Positions 48,601 through 61,385 of a stretch of DNA of 64,000 bases are shown one piece after another. Made by a program: the position numbers and the translations under genes. Position 1 is the first letter of the stretch; every line of letters starts with the position of its first letter. The stretch comes from Parapristionchus giblindavisi (lineage: Eukaryota > Nematoda > Chromadorea > Rhabditida > Diplogasteridae), in assembly GCA_943737045.1 (NCBI GenBank), contig CALSFV010000056.1:496001-560000 (forward strand), written 5' to 3'. The notes below the pieces were generated by a model, which worked only from the letters and a program-made list of their open reading frames with translations, searched no databases and was not told the origin of the DNA.

Positions 48601-48982
48601 CGTGCATGTATGGTGCTAAATCAAGACGAATTCAGTCGTGACGGCCTAATCTCTTCTTCGTACCTACCATGTCATTCATGCGAACATAACAGTGAATATT
48701 TCTTTTGATAATTTAATTAAATATAATATTATTTAATATCATAATTTATTTAAAAAAATACAAATTTACTAAACAATTCTTGATTATCTTTATCGGATTC
48801 GACCATTTGTCAGGATTTTCGATGCACTAATCAATTTTCCTGACGCCTTGGTGCGAAAATATTTTTAATATAGGAAAGTGCAATAAAATTTCCGGGGAAA
48901 TAGAGTCCTTTCTTGATTACAAAAAAGAGATTCCAGAAGAAAGAAGAACTGCATCATAAAAGAGGGTATGATACAATAGATT

Positions 48983-49325
48983 GAGAGAGAGATGGAGAAG
49001 GAGAGGGAGAGGGAGAAGTAGAGAGGGAGAGCGAGAGATGGGAGGGAGAGGGAGAGATAGAGAGGGAGAGGAAGAAGGAAGAGGAGAGAGAAGAAGAAGG
49101 TGAGGTAGAGAGAGATGGACAGAGGTAGAGGTAGACGGAGGGTCAGAAGCCCTGAGGGTTGTGGGGGAAGAGGGAGAGAGAGGGATGGCGTCAGTTGTTT
49201 AGGGAATGAGGGAAGGGTTGGTAAGATGGAGGGAGAGGGAGAGACAGAGAGGGGAGAGGGAGACTGAGGGAAAGGGAGAGAGAGAGGGATAGAGAGGGAG
49301 AGAGAGTGAGGGAGAGAGACAAAGT
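48983..49325. repeat. GA-rich polypurine tract
   Basis: GAGAGGGAGAGA-type repeats over about 340 bp, the opposite strand polarity to most tracts around it. Confidence 0.95.
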
Positions 49326-49834
49326 GAGATGTCCCTTCCAATATTCCTCCGCACTGCCAACTCCTGGCTACTCATCATTCTCTATCGATTGATATTATTC
49401 CCTGATAATTGATTTATTGATTGATTTAATGATTTTATTGATTGATTACTTGCTCAAAATTACAATTATCGATTGATTTCAATGTTTACTAGTTGAAACA
49501 TTGTTGATCAGTTGAGATATCGAGTGAGAAGTTGTTGAAGTGAGGGAGTGGAAGAGGCTGAAGGAAAGGTTCCTTTCCAAATCATTCGTATTTTTCTCGC
49601 TTCGAAGACTTCATTTATAGACGGATAAGTATAGCTCAGTGGCTATTGTCCGTATAAAATGTACTTGCGTAATTGCATTCCTACTGTTGCTAAACGCAGA
49701 AATATTCTATCGATCAAACTCCCCTTTCTCATCAGTGATATCCAATCAATTATCTTCTGAATTTTTGCTCTAAACCTTCAGTTTCGTATTATGCGTTACT
49801 TCACTGTTCATAGGGCTGCACTGCCTACTCCGTT

Positions 49835-50032
49835 ATTTTTGACTTGCATCGTACGTCGTCCTGGTGCCATTCGAGCACCACGGCCTGGAAAGACGGGATA
49901 CGCCGTGGTATTTATTGTCCACCCCGCGGCGTATACCATCTTCCCGCACGCCGTCTAAGGTCCGTACACCGTGGGGTACACTACTGGTATAGAGATGGCG
50001 TACGCTGCGAGTCAAAAATACCGCAGTAAGGA
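49835..50032. mobile_element. ~200-bp fold-back MITE
   Basis: ACTCCGTTATTTTTGACTTGC at the left (20 bases of it) pairs with GCGAGTCAAAAATACCGCAGT at the right; CG-rich repeats (CCGCGGCGTATACC) lie inside. Related in its ends to the MITE at 13627. Confidence 0.7.
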
Positions 50033-50497
50033 CCATTCAATCGTTCATGGTGATGCAGACATTTTCACATTTTTTAGCTTAACTATTTGCAGTTTAATCT
50101 AGTTTAACTAATCTATTTCTATTTTCATGATAATATGATTATCATGAAAACGCGACAATATATACTAAAATGCCAAACCTTCGTTGTCTAGACCATCTAT
50201 TACTGACATCATCCTGCAATATATCTAACATTCTCAACCATTGCAATTATCATTCCGATGGTTGTCATTCAATATCCTATTTATTCTTTCTTATTCTCAT
50301 TTTTCATTCCACCAATCTCTATATTCAAAACAGCGCAATTCAACTTAATTATTCGAAACCCATACGACATAATAATAAGAGAAATCCCGAAACGAGATAG
50401 TTAAACAGGGAATTTATCTTGGCTCGGCGCCAAGATGTTACAACTCTGTGACATCATCACCTACTACATGGTCCTATCGGCTTTCATATTTCTCAGT

Positions 50498-50650
50498 TCC
50501 TCTCTTTCTCACTCCCCTCTCCATCTCTCACTCTCTCTCTCCCTCCCTCCTCCTCTCTCTCTCTCTCTCTCTCCCCTCTCCATCTCTCTCTCTCTCTCCC
50601 TCCTCCTCCTCCTCTCTCTCTCCCCTCTCCATCTCTCTCTCTCCCTCCTC

Positions 50651-50690
<40 letters not shown>

Positions 50691-50758
50691 CTCTCCATCT
50701 CTCTCTCTCTCCCTCCTCCTCCTCTCTCTCTCTCTCTCCATCTCTCTCTCCCTATTCC
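50498..50758. repeat. CT-rich tract with higher-order repeat
   Basis: Blocks of CCCCTCTCCATCTCTCTC and CCCTCCTCCTCC alternate at about 60-70 bp spacing, so this is a degenerate minisatellite. Confidence 0.9.
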
Positions 50759-50837
50759 CTTGACTCACGCAGTTGACCTTCTATCGATCAGCTTTCAGCG
50801 GAATCTGCTCCTCAAATTACCAAAGAGTAGCTTTGTG

Positions 50838-50950
50838 TTCCTGAAACTATCTGCTCTGGTAGCAATCTATCGCTTTCTTTGTCTGCGAGAGAGTGTTGCC
50901 AGTGCGTAGAGTAGAATTACATAGCTTGGGGGTGTTCCTTTTTGTGGTAT
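50838..50950. mobile_element. 120-bp-family MITE
   Basis: CTTTCTTTGTCTGCGAGAGAG centre (20-base portion) with TAGCTTGGGGGTGTTCCTTT at the right. Confidence 0.7.
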
Positions 50951-52145
50951 TCAAAAATGTAGAGCGGAAGAGCTAACGGTATTTCACTCAAATGTCTCTC
51001 ATATTCTTTTAATAATTTTGCCGGACTTACAATTAGCTAAACTTATTCTCTTAATTTTAAATTTTTGCCCTACTCTTCAACTTTCGTTATCTTCGATAGT
51101 GTGTGACCAGAGCTTATTAATAGTATTATTTAATTAAAAAAAAAGAATGTAAAGTTTATTCACAGACAGTTCTTGAACGTTTCCCAAAACTTTCTCAATT
51201 CAATATCCCCCGGGCGTTCTTTTGACTTTCATTGAACAAGATAAATTTAATCGTGACGGGCAAAATTCACATGCTGTTTCTGAATTTCAAAACTTGACAC
51301 AACTACATACTTCATAGATTTCAAGATCAACTTTTGTTTGACCTAGTTCTTGAGGCCTTAAAGGCAGCTGGCATCCAAAATTTTCGATTCGAAATAGTTA
51401 AAATAGTTGATCTCATGTTGATGAACTCAAAGAACTATTCAGAAATATGTATTTGAAAGTTTGAAAATGCGCTCTAGTAAGAAGTTGGATTACTGTAGCC
51501 TGCTCCACACCACGGGCGAGATTTCCGAACTACAGTATGCTAACTCCATCGAAAAGCTCAAAATAGCCCATTATTGAGTTTTATTCTTCATAATTCCCCA
51601 CTGCGGATAGAATTATCATCAAAATATTGAATTTCAAGTCGTATCCAAAGAGTTGGTGTGGCAATTAGGAAAAGGCTCCCGCTATCTGGAGCAGACTGTA
51701 GTTTTTTAACTGCTCCGTTCTCCTTACCAGAGAATTCTTATGATATAAGATTTATATATTTCGAAACAGAATTTCAAGCTCTTTTATATGAGATCAACTT
51801 GTTTTTCGTTTCCCGGTCCCTTTAAGCTTAGGGTCTTTCTTAATGCTCTTAAGCAAAGTTAAAGTCGCTAAGGCCAATAAGTCCGATGACGCAGGTGCCC
51901 ACGTGCTTTGATAAGTGATTGCTCGATGATGTCATTCGCATTCCCAAGTCACTACAAATGTTATCAGAACCTTCTCAGATATGGACTCTTCAATGCGTGA
52001 TGCTCTATCGCTCGCAGAGATAAAGAGACCAAAATAAGTAATGTCGAAAATTCTAGAAACAAAGAGTGAGGGATTTCAAGTGTGCGTTCTGCCTAATGGG
52101 AATAAATAGTACGCACTATGAAAAGACTGAGAGATGAATCCTAAT

Positions 52146-52272
52146 GCCCTTTAAGGGTACACCCCAAGCTAATTTTACACTGCCCGCTATGGCAACACTC
52201 TCTCACTTTCTTTGTCTGCGAGAGAGCGTTGCCAGAGCGGACTGTTTCAAATTAGCTCGAGGTGTGCTTGTA
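52146..52272. mobile_element. 120-bp-family MITE
   Basis: TTTAAGGGTACACCCCAAGC to TAGCTCGAGGTGTGCTTGTA with the CTCTCTCAC/GCGAGAGAG stem. Confidence 0.8.
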
Positions 52273-52361
52273 AGTCTCTGATAGATAAAAGTAAAGTATG
52301 TTGTGTTTAGAAGATGTACTCTTTCCTCTTCCGACTTCCACAATGCTAATGACCTTACTTC

Positions 52362-52363
52362 TT

Positions 52364-52394
<31 letters not shown>

Positions 52395-52512
52395 CCGCTC
52401 TCTCTTCCTCTCCCTCTCTCCTTCTCTCTCTCTCCCCCTCTCACCCCTTCTCTCTCTCTCTCTCTCCTTAACTCACTCTCTCCCCCTCCCTCTCCCTCTC
52501 CGTCTCCACTCC
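52362..52512. repeat. CT-rich polypyrimidine tract
   Basis: CTCTCTC repeats with CCCCCTC blocks. Confidence 0.95.
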
Positions 52513-52608
52513 ATTCTGTTTCATATGCAGCGTGGTTGAGTCTAATCTCATTTTGTGTCGTCCCCTCTACATTTGCCTTCTTCTTCGTCTTCTTCTCATT
52601 CGCTGTAT

Positions 52609-52707
52609 ATAGGTCGACTAGCTACGCTACAGAATGTGGTCAGGGATTCAAAAAAATCCTGAATATGACCAGGCTTTGTAATCCAAAACGTAGTTTTCGA
52701 CCTATAT
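52609..52707. mobile_element. Short TAGGTCGAA-family MITE
   Basis: TATAGGTCGACTAGCTACG to GTAGTTTTCGACCTATA, about 99 bp: a minimal member of the family. Confidence 0.75.
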
Positions 52708-53885
52708 CTGCATAAAAATGGTAAAACAATATGAAAGAGCAGAATGTCATATATTTTTCTACCACTCTCTACCCTGTTTTCTTTTCCTTTCTCGAATTTT
52801 CAACATTACTAATATTATTTCGGTTTAATTTTCCTATATCTTCATTATACTGTATATTTTTTAAACTTTCGTTATATATGAAAATAAAAATATGTATGTA
52901 TTATGTATTATAATCATTCTAGTCTTCTTTTTCTGATTGTAGCCGTCAGACATCAACAATCTCTTGTTTATATCATGCAGTTATCATAATATCGTTTGTT
53001 TTCTGTATCTCTCTCTACCTCTCCATCTAGATCTCCCTCTCTTTCTCTCTCTCTTTCCCTTGTCTTTTTCTCGTCGTATCGTTATAGTTTTCAATTGTAG
53101 TCAATTACAAAGTCGTGATTGTCGCGACACCTTTTTCATTCTTTTTTTTGTTTCCTTCTTTCTAATTTCCGAGACCAACTCTAGAATTACCCTTACTCCT
53201 TGATCCTTTTACCACATTGTTCTCTTTACTTTGAAATCCACAACGTCTGCTCTACTTGGAAACTCTTTCGAATACAGTAACCTCTTTGCTTGTCTGGCTT
53301 TTAATAAAAATGGTCTTTCCCAAGATACGGTGCTATAATTATATCATTCTATATCCGTTGGAGTCCTCGTTACTCCAACTATTTTGACCTGTCAATATCC
53401 CCTATCGAACATAATCAATCAAGACCCATCAGACGTCCCCCGGTGTAAAGTCCAGTTTTTCACCGGAAATCGATAAATCGTCTAATCAATCGATAATCAT
53501 AACCACTATCGATGATTGATTCAGTCTCTCGCACAACTGGTCTTCCAATCCTCCTCCTCCCTCTTCCTCTCCTTCTCCCTCTCCCTCTTCTCCCTCTCTC
53601 TCTACCCCTCCTTACCTCTCACATTTGCAACAATCCGTCATTGCTCGCGTCAGTTTGTGCCTCTTGGTTTCTCTCTACCTCTTCTTCTGTCTCTGTCTAT
53701 TTCTTTATCGTCTCATAATCCACTACAGTCAGTTTACTATATCATCAAGGCATGAACTCTCAATAAAGCTCACAGTAAACGTCGAATAATCAGTAATCAA
53801 TTATCGATTATATCCCCTTGAGTTCACTTCCTCCTTACATCGGAAGACATTTCATGACAAATTCATTTCAAGTGCACAGTACTGT

Positions 53886-54225
53886 TAAAGATGGTGGCCC
53901 GCGAATGTTCAGATAAATCACTACACCCCTCTTATGCGAATGCAAAGTGATATGCGAAGAGTTAGCGCAGCCTCTCATCTAGCGCAGTGGTAAACGTTCA
54001 GACTGGTTACCCGTTTGACGCGAGTTTGAAACCTATTGCGAATTTCCTCAATTTTTAAAAAGCGCGCCCTTCCCTGAACCGGGCCTGATGGTTCATTGAT
54101 GTTTCTAGCGATCAATAGACTAAATCAGCACAAAATAAATAGTGTACTGTACGTAGAATAACTTTTGCTACCTTTCTGTCTTCACAGTTTGTTCACGAAA
54201 ATATTCGTGGGACACCACCTTTAAA
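53886..54225 (+). mobile_element. TIR element with tRNA-like pol III promoter (copy 4)
   Basis: TTAAAGATGGTGGCCCGCG to CACCACCTTTAA. Box A TAGCGCAGTGG is intact; box B is mutated (AGTTTGAAACC), and a few bases before box A are deleted. It is not part of any L/M/R block, so it is an independent insertion. Confidence 0.8.
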
Positions 54226-54423
54226 ACTATAAAAGAAACCCTTGTGGTTAGAGGTGTTGTGATATATTATTGGAATATTATTGTATCGAACAAAGATTCT
54301 CGACCGACCTTTAATCCCTTCAAGATCAGTCGAAGATTCATTCGAGATCAGATTACCAGAAAACAATTGACTATCGGGAGAAGAAGTAGGTCGGGCTTGT
54401 AATTAATCAACAGGAAGTAGAAA

Positions 54424-54840
54424 AAGATGGAGAGGGAGAGAGTGGAGGGAAAGAGGGAGAGACGTAGAGGTAGAGAGAGGTAGAGGGAGAGAGATGGAGG
54501 GAGGGAGAGGGAGAGGGAGAGGGAGAGAGGGAGAGACAGATAAAGAGGAACCCTTCATCTATTATTGACGTAATACGCCATAGGTGAGAAGTGGAGAGGC
54601 AGATGATTTTGAGACAATCAGAGAAGAGGTTGGATGATAGGGGGGAGAGGAGAGAGAGTGGGGAGAGAGAGGGAATGAGGGAGAGAGAGGAGAGGAGAGG
54701 GAGGATAGAGGAAGAGGGAGAGAGGGGGATAGAGAGAGGAGAGAGAGGTAGAGAGGAGAGAGAGAGGGAGAGAAGAGAGCGGAGAAAGGGAGAGACGAGG
54801 AGATAGCTAGAGAGCGAGAGAAGAAGAAGTGAGGTAGATG
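54424..54840. repeat. GA-rich polypurine region (two tracts)
   Basis: 54424-54540 and 54640-54840, GAGAGGGAGAGA-type repeats separated by about 100 bp of unique sequence. Confidence 0.95.
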
Positions 54841-55374
54841 AAGAGAGTCAGAGTCAGAGTTGTAACACAATAATAAAATGAAAAACGGGACCGAACTCTC
54901 TTATCAAGTTCGATATATCTCATCCATCCTCCTACTCATCTTAATCACTGGACATTTGTATTAATTGGCTAGATAAACTATTTATTTATTTTAATCATTT
55001 TAATTATTTTATTATTTTGATCGGCATTGATTGATAATGTCAATGATCCAATGTTCTGCGCAAAATAAACGAAAAAAATAGAGAGAGCGCGAAAAAATCT
55101 TACGATTTTGTCATGATCACTATCATTAGTTTTCCCTGCTTCTCAAATTTTAACAGTCTATCGAATTTTCCAATTGTGATTAGTCATATTGGCTTCACTT
55201 TGATTATTTATCATTGAATATTGGTCGATTATTGTCGTTGATAACTTCACTCTCATTAAATTATTTTTTCCATTCGCCGTCACACGTATATTTCCTTGAA
55301 AAGAACCCCATCTACATTTTCTATTCTTTCAATGTCGCGACTCTTACTCCTATGCTATATTGAGCGTATAAAGA

Positions 55375-55600
55375 TCACTTGATTTATTTGTAGAAGAGAC
55401 TTTCTTGTTTTGCATGGTTCTGAAACTATGCCGATCTCTTTTATATATCATATAGCGAGCGGCGAAGGTCAGCCGGGTTAGAGAGAGGCAGCGGAGAGAC
55501 AATCGAGAGGCGGGGCGAGATCTAGCCTTTGAGCGACTTCCGTTCTTTAGCGCACAGTGTCATTTTCATATGCAAGTACATTTTATACGCACAATACCAA
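55375..55600. repeat. Dispersed repeat, reverse copy of 24945-25175
   Basis: TTTTGCATGGTTCTGAAAC through GCGGCGAAGGTCAGCCGGGT to GCAAGTACATTTTATACG. Confidence 0.6.
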
Positions 55601-55917
55601 AGTAAACCAAAAGAAAATAGACTTTAGCGCACCATTATCACTGGCCTAGCAGTGATCTCCCGCAGGATTCGTGTGCTTCGAATAACAGATTCTACCTTTA
55701 CCTTTTCACAATATTGTTATAAAATATCCTCGTGTTTTCTCATTTTCGTCTATTCTGACCATAACATTATTCATCATATTAATATTCTTTTCATTCTCCG
55801 TATCCATCTTTCCAAAAAAAAACATGAAGAAGAATATTTTCTTTTCATCATCTTCTTGTTTTCTCTCATCATTCTTCATATGAGGACATATATGAGGCTT
55901 ACTCGTACGGTATACTC

Positions 55918-56160
55918 TCTACCTCTACCTCTACCTCTACCTCCCTCTTTCTCCCTCTCTTTCCCTCTCCTTCTCTCTACCTCTGCCTCTCCCTCTCCTT
56001 TTGCCTCCCTCTCCCTCTCCCTCTCCCTTTGTCTACTCCTTGTTATTAAGCTCATTTCGGATGACATTATGGACTGTATACCTTTCCCTTCCTCTCCCTC
56101 TCTCTCTCCCCCTCTCTCTCCTCTCTCCCTCTCTCTGCTCATCCTCCTCTCCCTCCCCAT
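55918..56160. repeat. CT-rich polypyrimidine tracts
   Basis: Starts with CTACCTCTACCT hexamers, then CTCCCTCT repeats, interrupted near 56035-56085. Confidence 0.95.
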
Positions 56161-56474
56161 CCCTTTGTCTCCTCCCTCAGACTAACTTCTCCTTTCCGAC
56201 TGACTCTTGAGCTTTTCATTATTAAATTTTCGTTCGTTGCCTTGTTCAGTCACAATGAGAAAGTCGGACTAGAGAATAGAGGGGATGAGGGGAGGAAGTG
56301 GGAGGGAGAGGGAGAGGGGGAGCGAGAGAGAGGGAGAGAGACATAGAAGCAAAGAGAAGAAGAGAGGGAGCTAAATTATATTTGAAAATGAGTTTTGCCT
56401 TCTACTTCAGTAATTATTCTACCGTATGGAGTTTCAGCATTATTATCAATTCTCCAACGTTTCCAGCTTAACGC

Positions 56475-56590
56475 CCTTGAAGGCACACCCCGAGTTAATT
56501 TTAACTCTGGTCACACTCTCTCGCTTTCGTTATCTGCGAGAGAGTGGAATGGAGAGTAAAATTAGCTCGGGTGTGTCTAATGCCTTCAGA
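56475..56590. mobile_element. 120-bp-family MITE
   Basis: AAGGCACACCCCGAGTTAAT to TAGCTCGGGTGTGTCTAATG with a CTCTCTCGC/GCGAGAGAG tip. Confidence 0.85.
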
Positions 56591-56720
56591 TCAATTTATA
56601 TATTTTCCTACACAATCCTAAGAACAAACTGTTTGTCAAAACTCCCATGTTCGGTTGTAATGATGTTTTTATACATAAGTACCAGAAGCCGTGTTTCTCA
56701 ACTCATTTTATTCGTAACTC

Positions 56721-57052
56721 TCCCCTTCCCTCTCTCCCTCTCTCTCTCCCTCCCCCTCTATCTCCCTCTCCCTCTCCCTCTCCCTCTCCCTCTCCCTCTC
56801 CCTCTCCCTCTCCCTCTTCCTCTCCCTCTCCCTCTCCCTCTCCCTCTCCCTCTCCCTCTCCCTCTCCCTCTCCCTCTCCCTCTCCCTCTCCCTCTCTCTC
56901 TCCCTCTCCCTCTCCCGCTCCCTCTCCCTCTCCCTCTCCCTCTCCCTCTCCCTCTCCCTCTCCCTCTTCCTCTCCCTCTCCCTCTCCCTCTCCCTCTCCC
57001 TCTCCCTCTCCCTCTCTCTCTCCCTCTCTCTCTCCCTCTCCCTCTCCCTTCC
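56721..57052. repeat. (CTCCCT)n hexanucleotide array, ~330 bp
   Basis: Almost unbroken CTCCCT/CCCTCT hexamers with a few CTTCCT and CTCTCT variants; the longest simple repeat in the window. Confidence 0.97.
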
Positions 57053-58054
57053 TCTACTCAGCCTCATTACCCATAGTCTCTTCTTTTCACTGATTCTTTC
57101 CCTTGAGAGACAGACTCTTCCCTTTTCTTTCAATCCCATTTAGTTTTTTTTTTCCTTTTATTTACAAGAATTCGAATCAAGAGAGAGATAAAGAGGGCAA
57201 GTGGTTCATCGATCCCAGTTTTCCAGTTTCCATAAACTTTTCAAACTTTAAAATTCGCGCCTTTCCGTGGTGCTGCAATTAACTTTCAACTCGGATTACG
57301 GTATTCGGGGACAAGGAAAGTTTTAGGGTTTTTTGTTGTATTCACGGAGTGCTCAATAGGTATCTGTTTGACTATGAGCAGTTCCTTTCAAATCACTTGA
57401 TATCATTTCATTATAGTTGAAATCCATCTCAATCATCTCTTTTTCGAATGTCATCATCCTTTTAAACACTTTCCTTCATCCGATGTCCATGAATCCTATT
57501 GCACTAGTACCCATTAAAGCTAGAGAAACGGATTGTTCATCGGTCTCTTCAAATTTATGTTTTTCCTCTAAAGGGACAGTTAGACTGTTTTTTTCAAAAC
57601 AAAGTACTGTTAAATATAGTTTGAGTGCTTTCTTCGAAAAGGATTTTAATTCTTCTTCCTCCATTCTTGAAATGCGACGATGCTGAAGTATAAACACTAA
57701 CGATCTAGAACGTCTGTAAGGGAGAAGGAGAGGGAGGAGAGGAGACGGACATAAATGTAATGACTCTCGAGTCTTTCTGTCCAAATCAGAATACAAATCG
57801 GTTATTTACAAATAATAATAATAATAATAATACTAATAATTATTATTACTATAAGATATTTAAAAGAACGCATCATTCCTTAAATTATATCGCAACATTG
57901 GACAACTCTCAAATACTCATGTATTCAAATACTTTCATCGCGTGTTTCCTTTCTTACTTATTTTGTTACTTTTGCAGATTCTCGACTTGCTTGATTGATC
58001 TAAGTTTCACCGCAATTTCAAATGTCATAAAAAGTTGTCTGTTCGCTAGTTTTT

Positions 58055-58176
58055 TAGGAGGCACACCCCAACCGATTTTACGATTCTGGTAATACTCTCT
58101 CGTAGACAAAGAAAGCGAGAGAGTGAGAGTGTTGCTAGAGCGGTTGTTTCGGATAGCTCGGAGTGTACATTTAACT
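58055..58176. mobile_element. 120-bp-family MITE
   Basis: GGAGGCACACCCCAACCG to TAGCTCGGAGTGTACATTTA with an extended GAGAGAGTGAGAGTG tip. Confidence 0.8.
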
Positions 58177-58262
58177 CTGATCCGACACTCATTGAATATT
58201 CTTCATCTATCCCAGTCTAACAAGTATATATTTCCGACTAATTGACTCATGTAGGTCCAAAA

Positions 58263-58385
58263 CATCCTCCCCCTCCTCATCCTCTCCCTTTCCTTCTCTC
58301 TCTCTCCCTCTCCCTTTCTTCTCCTCTCCCTCTCCCTCTCCCTCTCTTCCTCTTTTTCTCCCTCTCCTTCCTCCCTCTCTCGATT
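58263..58385. repeat. CT-rich polypyrimidine tract
   Basis: CTCTCCCTTTCCTTCTC-type repeats. Confidence 0.95.
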
Positions 58386-58639
58386 CTCTCTTTCACTATT
58401 CATGAGTCTATATATCTCATTATATCTCATGATATATGCCCATACACTACACATACTTTCGCGTCATCCCCCAACCCATCTCTCTCTCTCTCCCTCTCTC
58501 TCTCATACACTTTCCTTATCTTCCTTGAAAGAGGGCGAAAAAAGGACCAGGAAAACTGTGCAAAGTAACATCAATTCATCTACTTTTTATTGCTTTTCGA
58601 TACCGAAGAGTGATGCTTCATTGTTTGAGGTTGATTGTG

Positions 58640-58765
58640 TCCCGTTTAAAGTCCTACCAGAGCCAATTTTACTCTCCTCTTTGAGAATGCTTTCTCGATT
58701 TCTTTAATATGAGAAAGTATTATCAGAGCGGTGAGTAAACTTTACTCGGTGTGCGCCTAAAGATA
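58640..58765. mobile_element. Diverged 120-bp-family MITE
   Basis: TTAAAGTCCTACCAGAGCC to TACTCGGTGTGCGCCTAAAG; the stem is mismatched but still visible. Confidence 0.6.
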
Positions 58766-59337
58766 TTTACCGTATATTATCAATGATCACTCCTCTCATT
58801 TTTGCGCCCATTTCTATTTTATGTCATGTTTCTGATCTATTTTCGAAACGGCTTTCCTTTCCGACCTCCATCGCTTTTGATCCCTTTCGATGTTCAATCG
58901 TTCCATTATGTTGGTCTATAATTTCAAAGTCACGCCCCCTGATCATTATTTCTAATGCAGAAATCTTCACAGATTCGCCAGACTATCCGGTTGGTATCTC
59001 TCACTCTAATCGATATATTGCGAAGTACCGTAGTCCCTCTTCTAATCAAGAAGTCGACCGAGCGTGCGACCGAGCGACGATATGCAGATTACGGTAGGCG
59101 ACTGATAAGAATCGTTGCAATTGATCTGTCTTGATAATTTGGTCGTATATTGCCACAGAGCGATTAAAATTGCGAAATAAATGTATGATGATATCAGTTG
59201 TTGAATGGAATTATCTCACGTTCTATGAGGGTGAACTAGCTAGCAGGCTAGTACCTAGCTAGAGCTAGCTGGTTTAGCTAGCTAAAGACATTACTTACTG
59301 ACAAATTGATAATTTTCAGCGATCGTGAGCTCGTGAG

Positions 59338-60061
59338 ATGCCGATTCGGAAAAAGGTCAACTTACTTTTATCGATCTTAAATGATTTACCAGTTCTTAAC
59401 TTACATTAACTGATAAGTTACCGCAATGCAACTTGAGCTTCCTAAAGGAATCCAGATAAGAACTAATTAGTCTTAATGGTACTTAACCGTACTTAAGCAA
59501 TCTTAACGGCCTTAGTGATACTTAAACGACCTTAGCTTATCTTATCTCATCTCGTTTCAGACGTACGACATCATAACGGACGATCTGTACGACTGTCGTA
59601 TTCCACTACACAATGAGCTCGCCTATCAGCACGGAATACACTTCGAGGCTAAGGTCAGTACTTAACTAGTCTAAGTACTTAAGACTTAAGTGAAGACTTC
59701 GTTATCATATCTTATTGATTTATCCCGTTGTATTCATGAATCATGATCCCGCTACGAAACGTATTTGTACACTAACTGATTATTGAGCAAGGATAAGAAG
59801 TCGTTATCCTAATCTAATGACTTTTGAGGAGTTAACACTAACAATAATAGTCTGGGATTAGCCTGAGTCATTTGTTAAAATATTTAATGAACTATTCATC
59901 CATTTTCTTGTCTCCTGTTATCCGAAAATGTAAAATCACAAGCAATTCTTGTTGAACATCAGTCAGCCTGTTGAAGCTACTCAACTTGGTAATCTGTCTC
60001 AATCTATCTCTCACTCTCCCTCTCTCTCCCTCTCCTCTCCCCCTCTCTCTCCCATCCCTCC

Positions 60062-60107
<46 letters not shown>

Positions 60108-61328
60108 CTCCCTCTCCCTCGAATAAGGCATTTTACTCGTTTGCAAGATTGAGTAACACTCTTCTTCTTCTTCTCCACTTATCTCTTCCCCGGAATCGCA
60201 GCACTATCAAGTTGAATTGAGGGAGAGAAAGAGTGATTGGAAAGGAAAGGGAGAGGGATGTTTTGGGAAGAAACGAGACATTAAAGGTGGAGTCCGGGCA
60301 ATATTTTCGTGAACAAACTGTGAAGACAGAAAGATAGCAAAAGTTATTCTACATACTATACATAAATTATTTTATGCAAATTCAGCTTATTGATCGCAAG
60401 AATCATGAAAGAATCATGCTTGATGTACAGGCAAAGGCGCGAAATTTTGAAAATAGGAAAGTTCAGCAATAGGTTTCGAACCCGCGACGTTACGCTTACT
60501 AGTGAGCATTTTTACCACTGCGCTACAGGATTGATAAGTAGTCGTGCTAATTTCTTGCATATCACTTGCCCCTTGCATAATAGATATGCGATGCATTTGC
60601 ATCAACATTCGAGGGCTTCCATCTTTAACAAAGACATTAAGCGAAAGGACTTTAAAGGCACACATTTGAAACTCTCCTCTCTGGTCACCACACTCTCTCC
60701 TTTTCTTTGTCCATGAGAGTACGTTTCCAGGGCGAAGAGTAAGAAAAGTAGACAATTGCATTAGATTTCGTATAAGTGGGTCTATTTGGGCAGCGATCAT
60801 TCCGTGACCAATTGTTCATTGATCTTCCACTGGCTCATTTGTACATGAAATGAATAATGAATATGTGGACGATGGACAGTAACCGCAAGCACCATAACAA
60901 TAGAGATATCATGTATGCAACAAGCGGAGCTACTTTGTTGCCCATGTAATTGCCTCCTCTCGTGATCTTCTCCAGTCCCCCCCATTAACTGCTTTCTCAT
61001 TGAATATTCTAATGGAGACTTGTATCATGGGCTTGAAGAGTCGCACGTAATTCTCTTAGAGATTATTTAAAAAAACAACACGAGGTTGTTGTTTAAAAAA
61101 CACTGAGTGTTGGATAGTAAAAACACTGGGTATTGCATAAAATTAAACACTAAGTGATGTATTCGAAAAAGTAACGCGGAGCGTTGAATTATGAATCTGA
61201 CCAATAGAACATTCGCAAAATCGGTCAATTAATCAGTCTGACTCATTTCTCCCTCTATTTCTCTCTCCTTCTCTCCCTTCTTCTTCTCTCCATCTCTCTC
61301 TCTCTTTCTCTCTCTCTCTCTCCCTCAA

Positions 61329-61385
<57 letters not shown>

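Larger units (their letters stand above)
46851..59337. other. 12.5-kb gene-poor interval upstream of the dyc-1 homologue
   Basis: No exon could be assigned. The contents are polypyrimidine microsatellites, MITEs and unique AT-rich DNA (for example 50950-52140), listed separately where they can be named. An open stretch ending at 59097 passes through a possible exon (58963-59090), but its frame has no match to CAPON proteins. Confidence 0.55.

Noticed and set aside
58783..59097. Plus-strand open frame as an additional N-terminal dyc-1 exon
   Set aside because: CAPON homologues begin immediately with the short MPxxxK(Y/T) sequence found at 59338; no in-frame link or similarity supports the longer frame.
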